Shown here: one piece after another, positions 18,849 to 25,563 of the stretch | Layout of the letters: each line of letters begins with the position of its first letter | Numbering within the stretch: position 1 is the first letter of the stretch | Source of the DNA: Furfurilactobacillus milii | Lineage (GTDB): Bacteria; Bacillota; Bacilli; Lactobacillales; Lactobacillaceae | Assembly (NCBI RefSeq): GCF_009863985.1 | Contig: NZ_WEZT01000005.1 | Location: 196,165-232,005, forward strand | Direction: 5' to 3' | DNA length: 35,841 bases | The notes under the pieces: generated by a model | Seen by the model: the letters and a program-made list of their open reading frames with translations, nothing else | What the model was told of the DNA's origin: nothing | Database searches by the model: none | Position numbers and translations under genes: made by a program

Positions 18849-19774
18849 TGAGTAAGGAACTGGTTTTTGGACACCAAAGTCCTGACACTGACGCAATTGT
18901 TGCTGCAAAGGCATATTCATACTTACAAAACAAACTTGGGTATGATACTGAAGCGGTTGCTTTAGGCGAACCAAACGAAGAAACACAATTTGTCTTAAAC
19001 TATTTTGACGAACCAACACCACGGGTTATCACTAAGGCCAGTGACGAAGTTGATTCAGTTATGTTAGTTGACCATAACGAACATCAACAAAGTGTTTCTG
19101 ACATTGAAGATGTTACGGTTACTCACGTTGTTGACCATCACCGGATTGCCAACTTCTCAACATCATCACCACTGTTCTACCGTGCAGAACCAGTTGGTTG
19201 TACCAGCACGATTTTGATGAAGATGTTTGACGAATACAAGATTGAAATTCCAGCACAATTAGCAGGGCTGATGCTGTCTGCGATTATCTCAGACACACTT
19301 CTATTGAAGTCACCAACCACAACGGATGACGATAAGGCTGCTGTTATTGCATTGGCTGAAATTGCTGACGTTGATTACAAGACATACGGTTTGGAAGAAC
19401 TTAAAGCTGGTACTAACCTATCTTCTAAGAGTGAAGCCGAATTGATCGAACAGGATGCAAAGTCATTCGAAATGGGTGGTAAAAACATCCGCATTGACCA
19501 AATCAACACAGTTGACTTGGACGAAGTCTTTGCTCGTCAAGACAAACTTGAAGCAGCCATGGCCGCCGACGCCAAAGAAAAAGGTTATGATTTATTCCTT
19601 GTCTTGGTTACCAACATCTTGGACAGCGACTCTCGCTTGTTAGTATGGGGTGAACCAACTGATGTTGTTGAAAAAGCGTTTAACACAACGTTAACCAACA
19701 ACACGGCCAGTTTACCAGGTGTTGTTTCACGTAAGAAACAAGTGGTTCCACCATTGCAAGACCAATTTAAATAA
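18848..19774 (+). CDS. ppaC: Manganese-dependent inorganic pyrophosphatase (family II)
   Basis: A 308-residue DHH-family enzyme that hydrolyses pyrophosphate to phosphate in the cytoplasm and so drives biosynthetic reactions. Metal ligands are in place: H9, D13 and D15 in [10 protein letters not shown]75 in MLVDHNE and H97-H98 in VDHHRIANF. The C-terminal DHHA2 domain ends with [10 protein letters not shown], which carries the substrate-binding Arg-Lys-Lys motif. No CBS-domain insert is present, so it is the unregulated short form. Translation is coupled to the LysR gene by a one-base stop/start overlap, and AAGGAG precedes the ATG. Confidence 0.97.
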   Translation: MSKELVFGHQSPDTDAIVAAKAYSYLQNKLGYDTEAVALGEPNEETQFVLNYFDEPTPRVITKASDEVDSVMLVDHNEHQQSVSDIEDVTVTHVVDHHRIANFSTSSPLFYRAEPVGCTSTILMKMFDEYKIEIPAQLAGLMLSAIISDTLLLKSPTTTDDDKAAVIALAEIADVDYKTYGLEELKAGTNLSSKSEAELIEQDAKSFEMGGKNIRIDQINTVDLDEVFARQDKLEAAMAADAKEKGYDLFLVLVTNILDSDSRLLVWGEPTDVVEKAFNTTLTNNTASLPGVVSRKKQVVPPLQDQFK

Positions 19775-19788
19775 GCTATTTAATAAAG

Positions 19789-19818
19789 ACGTTTACAGTG
19801 TATCTGTAGACGTTTTTT
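19789..19818 (+). terminator. Terminator after ppaC
   Basis: Arms ACGTTTACAG (19789-19798) and CTGTAGACGT (19804-19813) with one G-T pair, loop TGTAT, then a T run. Confidence 0.85.
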
Positions 19819-19827
19819 TAATTGAAC

Positions 19828-20031
19828 GGCAAATTCTATAATTAATCCGAACAGAAATTAAAAAGCCCAAAGCAATCACTTACAATGGTAGTAGCTAATT
19901 CCAACCAATATAGGGAGTGATTAGCACTTGAACTAATTAATCAACGACCATTAAAAATACATCATCAACAGACTGCCATTGAAAGATTCCGGGCTTGTTC
20001 GGATTAAACTTGTAATTTGCCGAACCACTAA
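19828..20031 (+). mobile_element. 204-bp internally deleted IS30-family element (MITE-like)
   Basis: Terminal inverted repeats start GGCAAATT at 19828 and end AATTTGCC at 20031, both followed inwards by a block containing TTAATCCGAACA. GAAC at 19824-19827 and 20032-20035 is a 4-bp target duplication. The first ~95 bp are identical to the IS ends at both window edges. The right part (19930-20007) encodes ELINQRPLKIHHQQTAIERF plus six residues and a stop inside the right repeat, which resembles the C-terminus of IS30 transposases. The transposase is otherwise deleted, so the element can move only in trans. It lies between ppaC and the first HesB-like gene. Confidence 0.85.
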
Positions 20032-20112
20032 GGATATTAAGTATAAATAGTTGCCTCACAACAGCTCACGGCGAATAATAAACGTGTGAGAAACTGAATG
20101 GAGGCGTTAAAA

Positions 20113-20499
20113 ATGGCAGAAGAACATGAATTAACGTTTGATGATGAAGTCGTGGCCCAATTAAAACCCTTACTTGTCGACGGAAATCAATTATTATTAA
20201 GTTACGATGATGGTGTTGGACCATACTCACATCATGGTCTGGTGGCACTCCAAGTGTCGTTTCAGCTCGTTGTTGTGGGCAAAGATGCAAATGTTGATGA
20301 CTATCAAGCATTGATTCCCTCTAATTTAGGTCCTGTACGCTATAAAGACTATTCTGGCCGATTCCTTGGTAAACACTTGCATGCGACGTTTAACCGTCTC
20401 ATGCACGCAATTAAGCTGTCTGACGAGGGTGAACAGATCGACGATAACGTTGAGGTTATTGTTGATGCATCCGCTAGTCAACCGGCGCAATCAAACTAA
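20113..20499 (+). CDS. HesB/IscA-fold (Fe-S biosynthesis family) protein without cysteines, paralog 1
   Basis: A 128-residue protein resembling the lactobacillal proteins annotated as Fe-S cluster biosynthesis family (HesB/IscA-like fold). The central block NQLLLSYDDGVGPYSHHG matches NQRLLLSFDDGVGPFSNVG of the protein at 20841, and both continue with a Leu/Val-rich strand and an LGPV...KDYS block. Real IscA proteins bind metal with three cysteines; this protein has none, so a role in cluster assembly is doubtful. ATG 20113 is chosen over 20098 because GGAGG lies between them. The MITE ends about 80 bp upstream and could affect its expression. No signal peptide. The function is unknown; a divergent, regulatory or structural role is possible. 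Confidence 0.7.
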   Translation: MAEEHELTFDDEVVAQLKPLLVDGNQLLLSYDDGVGPYSHHGLVALQVSFQLVVVGKDANVDDYQALIPSNLGPVRYKDYSGRFLGKHLHATFNRLMHAIKLSDEGEQIDDNVEVIVDASASQPAQSN

Positions 20500-20598
20500 C
20501 GCTAGTGACATAATGCGGCTGTGACATAGGTTTATTTGGGGCGAATAATATGCGCAATATCGCGCGCCAAAGTCCTGGAAATTCCGCTTAACTCAAAG

Positions 20599-20635
20599 CT
20601 GACCCATTCCCCAAGTTCGGGAATAGGTCAGTTTT
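20599..20635 (+). terminator. Terminator after the first HesB-like gene
   Basis: Arms of 13 bases, CTGACCCATTCCC (20599-20611) and GGGAATAGGTCAG (20619-20631), one mismatch, then TTTT. Confidence 0.8.
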
Positions 20636-20777
20636 CGTTAATGCTCGTTTTCAACACGTACCTATGTCGTCGCTCCATTCCTATGACAAGCACAAAGTGA
20701 TGGGGATACTGTTCTTTTCTGGTTGAGCAGAATGCTTGCGTTATTCTCTATTTTGCGGAGAATAAAGGTATCGTTAA

Positions 20778-20805
20778 GTACACAAGACACAATTTAGTTG
20801 TGTAC
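20778..20805. promoter_or_regulatory. Inverted repeat upstream of the second HesB-like gene
   Basis: Perfect 8-bp arms GTACACAA (20778-20785) and TTGTGTAC (20798-20805), 12-bp spacer, about 35 bp before the start codon. It could be an operator or a leader hairpin near the ribosome binding site. Confidence 0.35.
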
Positions 20806-20840
20806 GAGATATATTCTTTTGAGCTACAAGGAGGTTCATT

Positions 20841-21203
20841 ATGAAATTATCCATGTCATCAGATGCTAAGACTAAAATTGCGGCCGCTATGGGACCAAAT
20901 CAACGTTTATTACTCAGTTTTGACGACGGTGTTGGACCGTTTTCAAACGTTGGTTATTGCTCATTGGATACTTCGTTTGATCTGATTATTGTCGACAAGG
21001 ATGCAGAAACGCCAGACTATGACGCTATGATTGCTTCAGATCTCGGTCCTGTGGCCGTAAAGGACTACAGTAAAACCTATATGTCTGAACATATGCAATT
21101 AACAGAAAACACAACATTTCATACCTTACAGTTAACCGGTGACAGTGAACAGTTGGATCCAAACGTCCAAATCAGGGTGATGTCTGGTTCAACAGCGGAA
21201 TAA
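20841..21203 (+). CDS. HesB/IscA-fold (Fe-S biosynthesis family) protein with one cysteine, paralog 2
   Basis: A 120-residue paralog of the protein at 20113. Shared blocks are the LLLSxDDGVGPxS motif, a following strand with FDLIIVDKDAETPDYDAMI (compare VVVGKDANVDDYQALI), SDLGPVAVKDYS and a C-terminal segment near EQLDPNVQIRV. It has a single Cys (in GYCSLDTSF), not the three of IscA. AAGGAGG lies about 6 nt before the ATG. It has its own upstream region and terminator separation, so the pair is duplicated but probably separately transcribed. It is followed by msrB-msrA, which hints at an oxidative or redox setting but does not prove a shared pathway. Confidence 0.7.
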   Translation: MKLSMSSDAKTKIAAAMGPNQRLLLSFDDGVGPFSNVGYCSLDTSFDLIIVDKDAETPDYDAMIASDLGPVAVKDYSKTYMSEHMQLTENTTFHTLQLTGDSEQLDPNVQIRVMSGSTAE

Positions 21204-21271
21204 GGATAATCGCATAAACGTCATCAAGACACGGCAACATTGATTCAACAACGAAGAAGGAGATTTGGCAA

Positions 21272-21721
21272 TTGGCAAAAGACAAACAAGCAAACATTGA
21301 TAAATTGAGCCCAGAAGCGTACGCAGTTACCCAAGAAGCCGCCACCGAACGGCCGTTTTCTGGTAAATATGACGCCTTCTATCAAGATGGCATTTACGTT
21401 GATATTGTCAGTGGTGAACCGTTATTTTCCTCAACGGATAAATATGATGCCGGTTGTGGCTGGCCGTCATTCACGCATCCGATAACGAAGGAAACTTTAG
21501 CGGAACATCGTGACCAATCATTGGGTATGGAAAGAACGGAGGTCCGCAGTAAGGAAGCGGACTCTCATTTGGGTCACGTCTTCACCGACGGTCCTCAAGC
21601 AGAGGGTGGCCTCCGCTACTGCATTAACTCAGCGGCGCTGAAGTTTATTCCAGCAGATGAATTGACACGCAATGGTTACGAAAAATATGCTAAACTGTTC
21701 CCAAACGTTAAGCAGGTTTAA
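21272..21721 (+). CDS. msrB: Peptide-methionine (R)-S-oxide reductase MsrB
   Basis: A 149-residue enzyme that reduces methionine-R-sulfoxide in proteins and so repairs oxidative damage. The catalytic Cys is C117 in [13 protein letters not shown]62 in GCGWPSF is the likely resolving Cys. The CxxC zinc sites of other MsrBs are absent, so this is the non-zinc form. HLGHVF and RTEVRS are also family motifs. It starts with TTG at 21272 behind GAAGGAG (21256-21262); no in-frame ATG lies near. msrA follows after 23 bp. Confidence 0.95.
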   Translation: MAKDKQANIDKLSPEAYAVTQEAATERPFSGKYDAFYQDGIYVDIVSGEPLFSSTDKYDAGCGWPSFTHPITKETLAEHRDQSLGMERTEVRSKEADSHLGHVFTDGPQAEGGLRYCINSAALKFIPADELTRNGYEKYAKLFPNVKQV

Positions 21722-21744
21722 TAATAGTGATGGAGGCGCATTAA

Positions 21745-22293
21745 ATGGCAGAAGAAACAGCAATTTTTGCAGGTGGTTGTTTTTGGTGTATGGTCAAGCC
21801 GTTTGAAACAGTAGATGGCATCAATAAGGTGGTATCAGGTTATACCGGTGGACATGTGCCTAATCCAACGTATGAACAAGTCTGCAGCCATACAACTGGT
21901 CATACGGAAGCAGTTAAAATTTGGTTTGACCCAGAAGTAATGTCTTACGACAAACTGGTTCAAATTTATTGGCAACAAACGGACCCCACGGATGCGATGG
22001 GACAATTTCAAGATCGTGGAGACAGCTATCGGCCCGTTATTTTTGTCAAAGATGAGACACAACGCCAAATTGCAGAGGCTTCCAAAAAGGCGTTAGCTGA
22101 GTCCGGTCGTTTTGATGCCCCAATTGTGACGCAAATTGAGGATGCCAAACCATTTTATCCGGCGGAAGATTACCATCAGGATTTCTATAAAAAGAATCCA
22201 TTACGTTATGCAATGCAGGAAAGTGGTGGCCGCGAAGCCTTTATCGATAAGAAATGGAAGACAGCCCAACAGACATCGAAAACAACTGACTAA
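21745..22293 (+). CDS. msrA: Peptide-methionine (S)-S-oxide reductase MsrA
   Basis: A 182-residue enzyme that reduces methionine-S-sulfoxide, complementing MsrB. The GCFWC motif (C12 catalytic) opens the protein, and [20 protein letters not shown] and [12 protein letters not shown] follow as in the family. The usual C-terminal resolving cysteines are missing; C15 of the GCFWC motif or C47 could take that role. A GGAGG ribosome binding site lies about 8 nt upstream. It is co-transcribed with msrB. No terminator is evident before the riboswitch region. Confidence 0.95.
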   Translation: MAEETAIFAGGCFWCMVKPFETVDGINKVVSGYTGGHVPNPTYEQVCSHTTGHTEAVKIWFDPEVMSYDKLVQIYWQQTDPTDAMGQFQDRGDSYRPVIFVKDETQRQIAEASKKALAESGRFDAPIVTQIEDAKPFYPAEDYHQDFYKKNPLRYAMQESGGREAFIDKKWKTAQQTSKTTD

Positions 22294-22362
22294 TGTTATT
22301 AAACGTAATCTGACTTCTAATTAGAATGCCGAGTATGCTAAAATAATGTCATGTAAACTATT

Positions 22363-22450
22363 CCACTAGGGGTGTCCGGCAACTGCTGAACTGAGACGAT
22401 AGATATCGGACCCTTCGAACCTGTAAGTTGAGACTTGCGAAGGAAAGTGG
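22363..22450 (+). ncRNA. TPP (THI-box) riboswitch
   Basis: Conserved elements in order: AGGGGTGTCCG, CTGA-act-GAGA, ACCCTTCGAACCTG and a closing GCGAAGGAAAG. The P1 helix is CCACT (22363-22367) with AGTGG (22446-22450). It binds thiamine pyrophosphate. A terminator 20 nt downstream shows it controls transcription of thiMDE, turning it off when TPP is plentiful. Confidence 0.95.
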
Positions 22451-22469
22451 CCAGTGTGTGATTGCTTTT

Positions 22470-22510
22470 AGGCACTGAACCTTTTTCCTATGGGCTCAGT
22501 GCCTTTTTTG
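22470..22510 (+). terminator. Riboswitch-controlled terminator
   Basis: Arms AGGCACTGA (22470-22478) and TCAGTGCCT (22496-22504), then T6. It sits between the TPP aptamer and thiM. Confidence 0.9.
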
Positions 22511-22605
22511 TCGCCGCTTTATGACGCTGTATATTTATTGAGTTTCTGATTAGCATCATCAATTTTAGTCACTGTTTGACACCGTCACCGAATTGGAGGA
22601 TCACA

Positions 22606-23409
22606 ATGAACCTGTCTTTATTGGAAGCCATCCGGGAAACTAATCCTGTTGTCTTTACTGTTGCTAACAGTGTCACGATTGCAGAAGTGGCAAACGCCGT
22701 TAACGCTATTGGTGCGTCTCCCATCATGTCAAAAGCTAAGGAAGAGGCTGCCAATCTCGTTGGGATTGCTGGCGCAATTGCGTTGAATTTAGGCACTTGG
22801 ACGCCTGATCAAATTGACCAAATGATGACTGTTGGCAGCTTGGCTAATCAGCATCAACGGCCTGTTGTGATCGATCCAGTAGCGGTTGGCTTACCAAGCC
22901 GCCGCCAGCAGTTTGATCGGCTAATAGCCACTACCCAGCCAACAGTCATTCGAGCCAATGCGGGAGAGATGGCGGCTTTGTCAGGCGATCTATCTAACGG
23001 TAAGGGCATTGACGCTACCGGTGCTGTGGCTGATCCCAAACGCATTGTTCAGGCTGTGGCGCTGCATTATCATTGTGTTGCTGTGATGACTGGAGCCATT
23101 GATTGGATCAGTGACGGCCAACAGACAGTCAGTCTTCATGTCGGAACACCATTGTTTGCAACGCACGTTGGTTCCGGGGATATGCTCAGCAGCATCGTAG
23201 CTGCTTACTTAGCGGTGGAGCCCAATGCAATGACAGCCGCAGTGACTGGTACCGCTATCTTTGGCGCGACCGGTCAGTGGGCAGTTAACCAGTCCAAACT
23301 AACGCTTAAACAGCCTGGTTCGTTTGGTATCGCCCTGATGGATAGTTTTAGTCAAGTGACAGTGGAAACACTATCATCATATCTTAAAGATAAGGTCGTA
23401 GATGAATAA
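22606..23409 (+). CDS. thiM: Hydroxyethylthiazole kinase
   Basis: A 267-residue kinase that phosphorylates 4-methyl-5-(2-hydroxyethyl)thiazole for thiamine salvage. Family motifs are visible: the N-terminal NPVVFTVANSVTIAEVANA (normally TNxV), GASPIMSKAKEEA, VIDPVAVGLP, ANAGEMAAL and the C-terminal THVGSGDMLSSIV, a ribokinase-fold anion hole. It starts with ATG 22606 after GGAGG. The stop overlaps thiD by one base. It is controlled by the TPP riboswitch upstream. Confidence 0.95.
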   Translation: MNLSLLEAIRETNPVVFTVANSVTIAEVANAVNAIGASPIMSKAKEEAANLVGIAGAIALNLGTWTPDQIDQMMTVGSLANQHQRPVVIDPVAVGLPSRRQQFDRLIATTQPTVIRANAGEMAALSGDLSNGKGIDATGAVADPKRIVQAVALHYHCVAVMTGAIDWISDGQQTVSLHVGTPLFATHVGSGDMLSSIVAAYLAVEPNAMTAAVTGTAIFGATGQWAVNQSKLTLKQPGSFGIALMDSFSQVTVETLSSYLKDKVVDE

Positions 23410-24230
23410 TGACAGAACAGATGACATCACAATTCCCACAGGCTCTTTCCATTGCAGGCTCTGATTCTGGCGGTGGGGCAGGCATGCAGGCCGATTTAAA
23501 AACAATTCAAGAACGACATGTTTTCGCAACAACAGTGTTAGTGGCTATTACGGCCCAAAATACCTTGGGTGTGCAGGACTTCATGGCTTTGCCAACCAAA
23601 ATTATTGACGAACAGTTTGCTTCGTTAGAGGCTGATTTGGCCATCAAAGCTTGTAAGACTGGCATGCTCGCAGACTCTATCCGTGTTCATAATGTTGTTG
23701 AAAATCTCACCCGTTATGACTTTGGTCCACTCACGGTTGATCCAGTGATGATTGCTAAAGGTGGTGCGCCGTTATTGGCCGAAGACGCTATCGCTACCGT
23801 TAAGAAAGAACTAATTCCGTTAGTCACCATCGTGACACCGAACCTTCCTGAGGCCGAGGCACTAACAGGATTAACCATTGAAAATGATGCTGACATGCAG
23901 CGCGCCGGACAGCAATTGCAGGCGATGGGGGCTAAAAACGTGATGGTCAAAGGCGGTCACGAGGCGGATCCGACAACGGCCAGTGATTTTGTTTTGCTTG
24001 AAAACGGACGGTCTTTTTGGTTGAGAAGTCCGCGCTTTGATACACACAATACGCACGGTACCGGCGACACGCTATCTGCTTGCATCACTGCGGAATTAGC
24101 CAAGGGTAGCGACATTGAAACGGCCATTCGGACGGGTAAGGCCTATGTTAGTGCCACGATTGCACAAGGCATCAAAGTGGGCCACGGTCATGGTCCGCTT
24201 AATCACTGGGCTGTGGTATCGGAGGAATAA
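23409..24230 (+). CDS. thiD: Hydroxymethylpyrimidine/phosphomethylpyrimidine kinase
   Basis: A 273-residue ribokinase-family enzyme that phosphorylates HMP to HMP-PP in two steps. Motifs are AGSDSGGGAGMQADLKT near the N-terminus, VDPVMIAKGGAPLL, TPNLPEAEALTG and the catalytic THGTGDTLSACI. The start codon shares a base with the thiM stop (TAATG), so they are translationally coupled. Middle gene of the salvage operon. Confidence 0.95.
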   Translation: MTEQMTSQFPQALSIAGSDSGGGAGMQADLKTIQERHVFATTVLVAITAQNTLGVQDFMALPTKIIDEQFASLEADLAIKACKTGMLADSIRVHNVVENLTRYDFGPLTVDPVMIAKGGAPLLAEDAIATVKKELIPLVTIVTPNLPEAEALTGLTIENDADMQRAGQQLQAMGAKNVMVKGGHEADPTTASDFVLLENGRSFWLRSPRFDTHNTHGTGDTLSACITAELAKGSDIETAIRTGKAYVSATIAQGIKVGHGHGPLNHWAVVSEE

Positions 24231-24237
24231 ACGAGCG

Positions 24238-24888
24238 ATGAAATTTCAGACAGAACAATTAGCAGCCTATTTTGTTGCGGGCTCTCAGGACATGGTTGAT
24301 GGTCGCCAACTACCAGAAGTTTTAGAGACGGCCATTGCCGGCGGTATCACGGCTTTTCAATATCGTGAGAAGGGTTCTCACGCACTTTCTGGTGACGCTA
24401 AACTAAAATTGGGCAACATATTAAGAGAATTATGCAAACAAGCTAAAATTCCGTTTATTGTTGATGACGATGTTGAACTAGCGAGACGTCTTGAGGCCGA
24501 TGGTGTCCATGTTGGGCAATCAGATGAAGCAATTGCCCAGGTTTTAGACGAAGTACCAGACATGATTATTGGTTACTCATGTCACACACTTGACCAGATT
24601 CGCAAGGCTAATGTGCTCACCGCTGTTGACTACATTGGCAGTGGACCAATTTTTCCAACCATTTCAAAAGCTGACGCGGATCCGGCCGTTGGCACCGACG
24701 GGCTGACAAAACTCGTTAGTGCATCGATGAAGCCCATTGTCGCGATTGGGGGCATTAGTCTGAATAACCTTAATGAGATTAAGGCCACCGGTGCGGCAGG
24801 CGCTGCGGTAATTAGTTTATTAACGAGAGCCACAAATATAAAAGCCGCCGCAACTGCTATTCGACAAGCCTTTTCAAGCAAATCTTGA
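24238..24888 (+). CDS. thiE: Thiamine phosphate synthase
   Basis: A 216-residue TIM-barrel enzyme that joins HMP-PP and thiazole phosphate to give thiamine phosphate. Motifs: AFQYREKG, VDDDVELARRLEADGVHVGQ, YIGSGPIFPTISKADADP and IVAIGGIS. It starts at ATG 24238, 7 nt after thiD, with GGAGG about 12 nt upstream; the longer open frame is a thiD shadow. No thiC, thiG or thiF is present, so this locus salvages precursors and does not make them. Confidence 0.95.
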   Translation: MKFQTEQLAAYFVAGSQDMVDGRQLPEVLETAIAGGITAFQYREKGSHALSGDAKLKLGNILRELCKQAKIPFIVDDDVELARRLEADGVHVGQSDEAIAQVLDEVPDMIIGYSCHTLDQIRKANVLTAVDYIGSGPIFPTISKADADPAVGTDGLTKLVSASMKPIVAIGGISLNNLNEIKATGAAGAAVISLLTRATNIKAAATAIRQAFSSKS

Positions 24889-24915
24889 GCCTTGTTTATG
24901 AACGTGTTTCAACGC

Positions 24916-24944
24916 TTGCAACACTCTGTGAAAATCGCTACACT
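24916..24944 (+). promoter_or_regulatory. Predicted promoter for the small membrane protein gene
   Basis: TTGCAA (24916-24921) and TACACT (24939-24944), 17-bp spacer, 35 bp before the start codon. Confidence 0.55.
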
Positions 24945-24979
24945 AAGTGACGGTTATAAAATCCTTTGGAGGCAGTGAA

Positions 24980-25249
24980 ATGAAAAATAGACCTAAACCA
25001 ATAAATCCGGCAATGCCGACAAACATTGCGGTGGTAATGCTTACTTTAGGCGTTCTTGTTGGCGGGATTATTGGCTGGCTACTGCCAATACCATTTGACG
25101 GTTCATTTATCTTAGGCGTAGTTATCATGTTGATTTTTGACTTTGCTTTTTTGGCTATTTACCGACGTATAACGATCGCTAAACAAAAAGCAGCCAATGC
25201 ACAATTGGCCGCGACACAGTCAACCGACCAAACTGCTGAAAAAAAGTAG
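24980..25249 (+). CDS. Small two-helix membrane protein of unknown function
   Basis: An 89-residue protein with two hydrophobic segments, about 16-37 (NIAVVMLTLGVLVGGIIGWLL) and 42-62, and a charged, Ala/Gln/Lys-rich C-terminal tail. A glycine-rich first helix and short PIPFD turn suggest a hairpin in the membrane. It starts at ATG 24980 behind TTTGGAGG, with its own promoter, so it is probably a real gene independent of the thi operon. I do not recognise a family. Confidence 0.7.
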   Translation: MKNRPKPINPAMPTNIAVVMLTLGVLVGGIIGWLLPIPFDGSFILGVVIMLIFDFAFLAIYRRITIAKQKAANAQLAATQSTDQTAEKK

Positions 25250-25295
25250 ACTGGTAGATTGCGGTGTTATTAAGTTGTGCTATGCTTGATAGTGA

Positions 25296-25322
25296 AATAA
25301 CAGCAGAAATGGCTGTTATTTT
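25296..25322 (+). terminator. Hairpin with T tract directly before tRNA-Ala
   Basis: Perfect 9-bp arms AATAACAGC (25296-25304) and GCTGTTATT (25312-25320), 7-base loop, then TTTT running up to the tRNA 5' end. It could end the upstream gene or form the 5' leader of the tRNA. Confidence 0.6.
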
Positions 25323-25395
25323 GGGCCCGTAGCTCAGTTGGGAGAGCGCCTGCTTCGCATGTAGGAGGTCGACAGTTCGAATCTGTTCGGGTCCA
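25323..25395 (+). tRNA. tRNA-Ala (anticodon CGC)
   Basis: A complete cloverleaf of 73 nt. Acceptor GGGCCCG pairs with CGGGTCC, with G3-U70, the identity element of alanine tRNAs. The anticodon loop TTCGCAT gives CGC (25356-25358), reading codon GCG. The T arm is GACAG-TTCGAAT-CTGTT. The 3' CCA is not encoded; the discriminator is A. Confidence 0.97.
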
Positions 25396-25425
25396 TAAAA
25401 GAAGTCTTATTAAGAATTAACACAA

Positions 25426-25477
25426 AATGCAAAGGCATCCTGTTCCTAGATTTCTGGGAACAGGATGCCTTTGCATT
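25426..25477. terminator. Strong hairpin between tRNA-Ala and oppA
   Basis: A perfect 21-bp stem, 25426-25446 with 25457-25477, and a 10-base loop. Its minus-strand reading ends in TTTT, so it most likely terminates the oppA transcript and may also serve the tRNA. Confidence 0.85.
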
Positions 25478-25563
25478 AAGATGAGTTTTAAAATTTTGGA
25501 AATGTAAGGTCATTCACGTCATTGATTCTACATAAGTTAACGCTACACCTAGTTTGAGTGTGC

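Larger units (their letters stand above)
20500..20840. other. Intergenic region between the two HesB-like genes
   Basis: It contains a terminator (20599-20631), a copy of GGCGAATAATA (20540-20550) that also occurs at 20070-20080 upstream of the first gene, a hairpin TTATTCTC...GAGAATAA near 20741-20764, and an inverted repeat GTACACAA...TTGTGTAC (20778-20805). No gene is supported. Confidence 0.6.
22294..22605. other. msrA-thiM intergenic region
   Basis: Carries the TPP riboswitch and its terminator (separate entries), then about 95 bp before thiM with only the GGAGG ribosome binding site of thiM. A -10-like TAAAAT occurs at about 22339-22344, consistent with a start just before the riboswitch. 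Confidence 0.7.

Noticed and set aside
19828-20031. A small coding gene within the MITE
   Set aside because: The ~25 codons are the end of a transposase with no start codon and no other conserved part.
25253-25262. GGTAGATTGC as another IS end
   Set aside because: Only the ten tip bases match, with no inner repeat and no partner end nearby.
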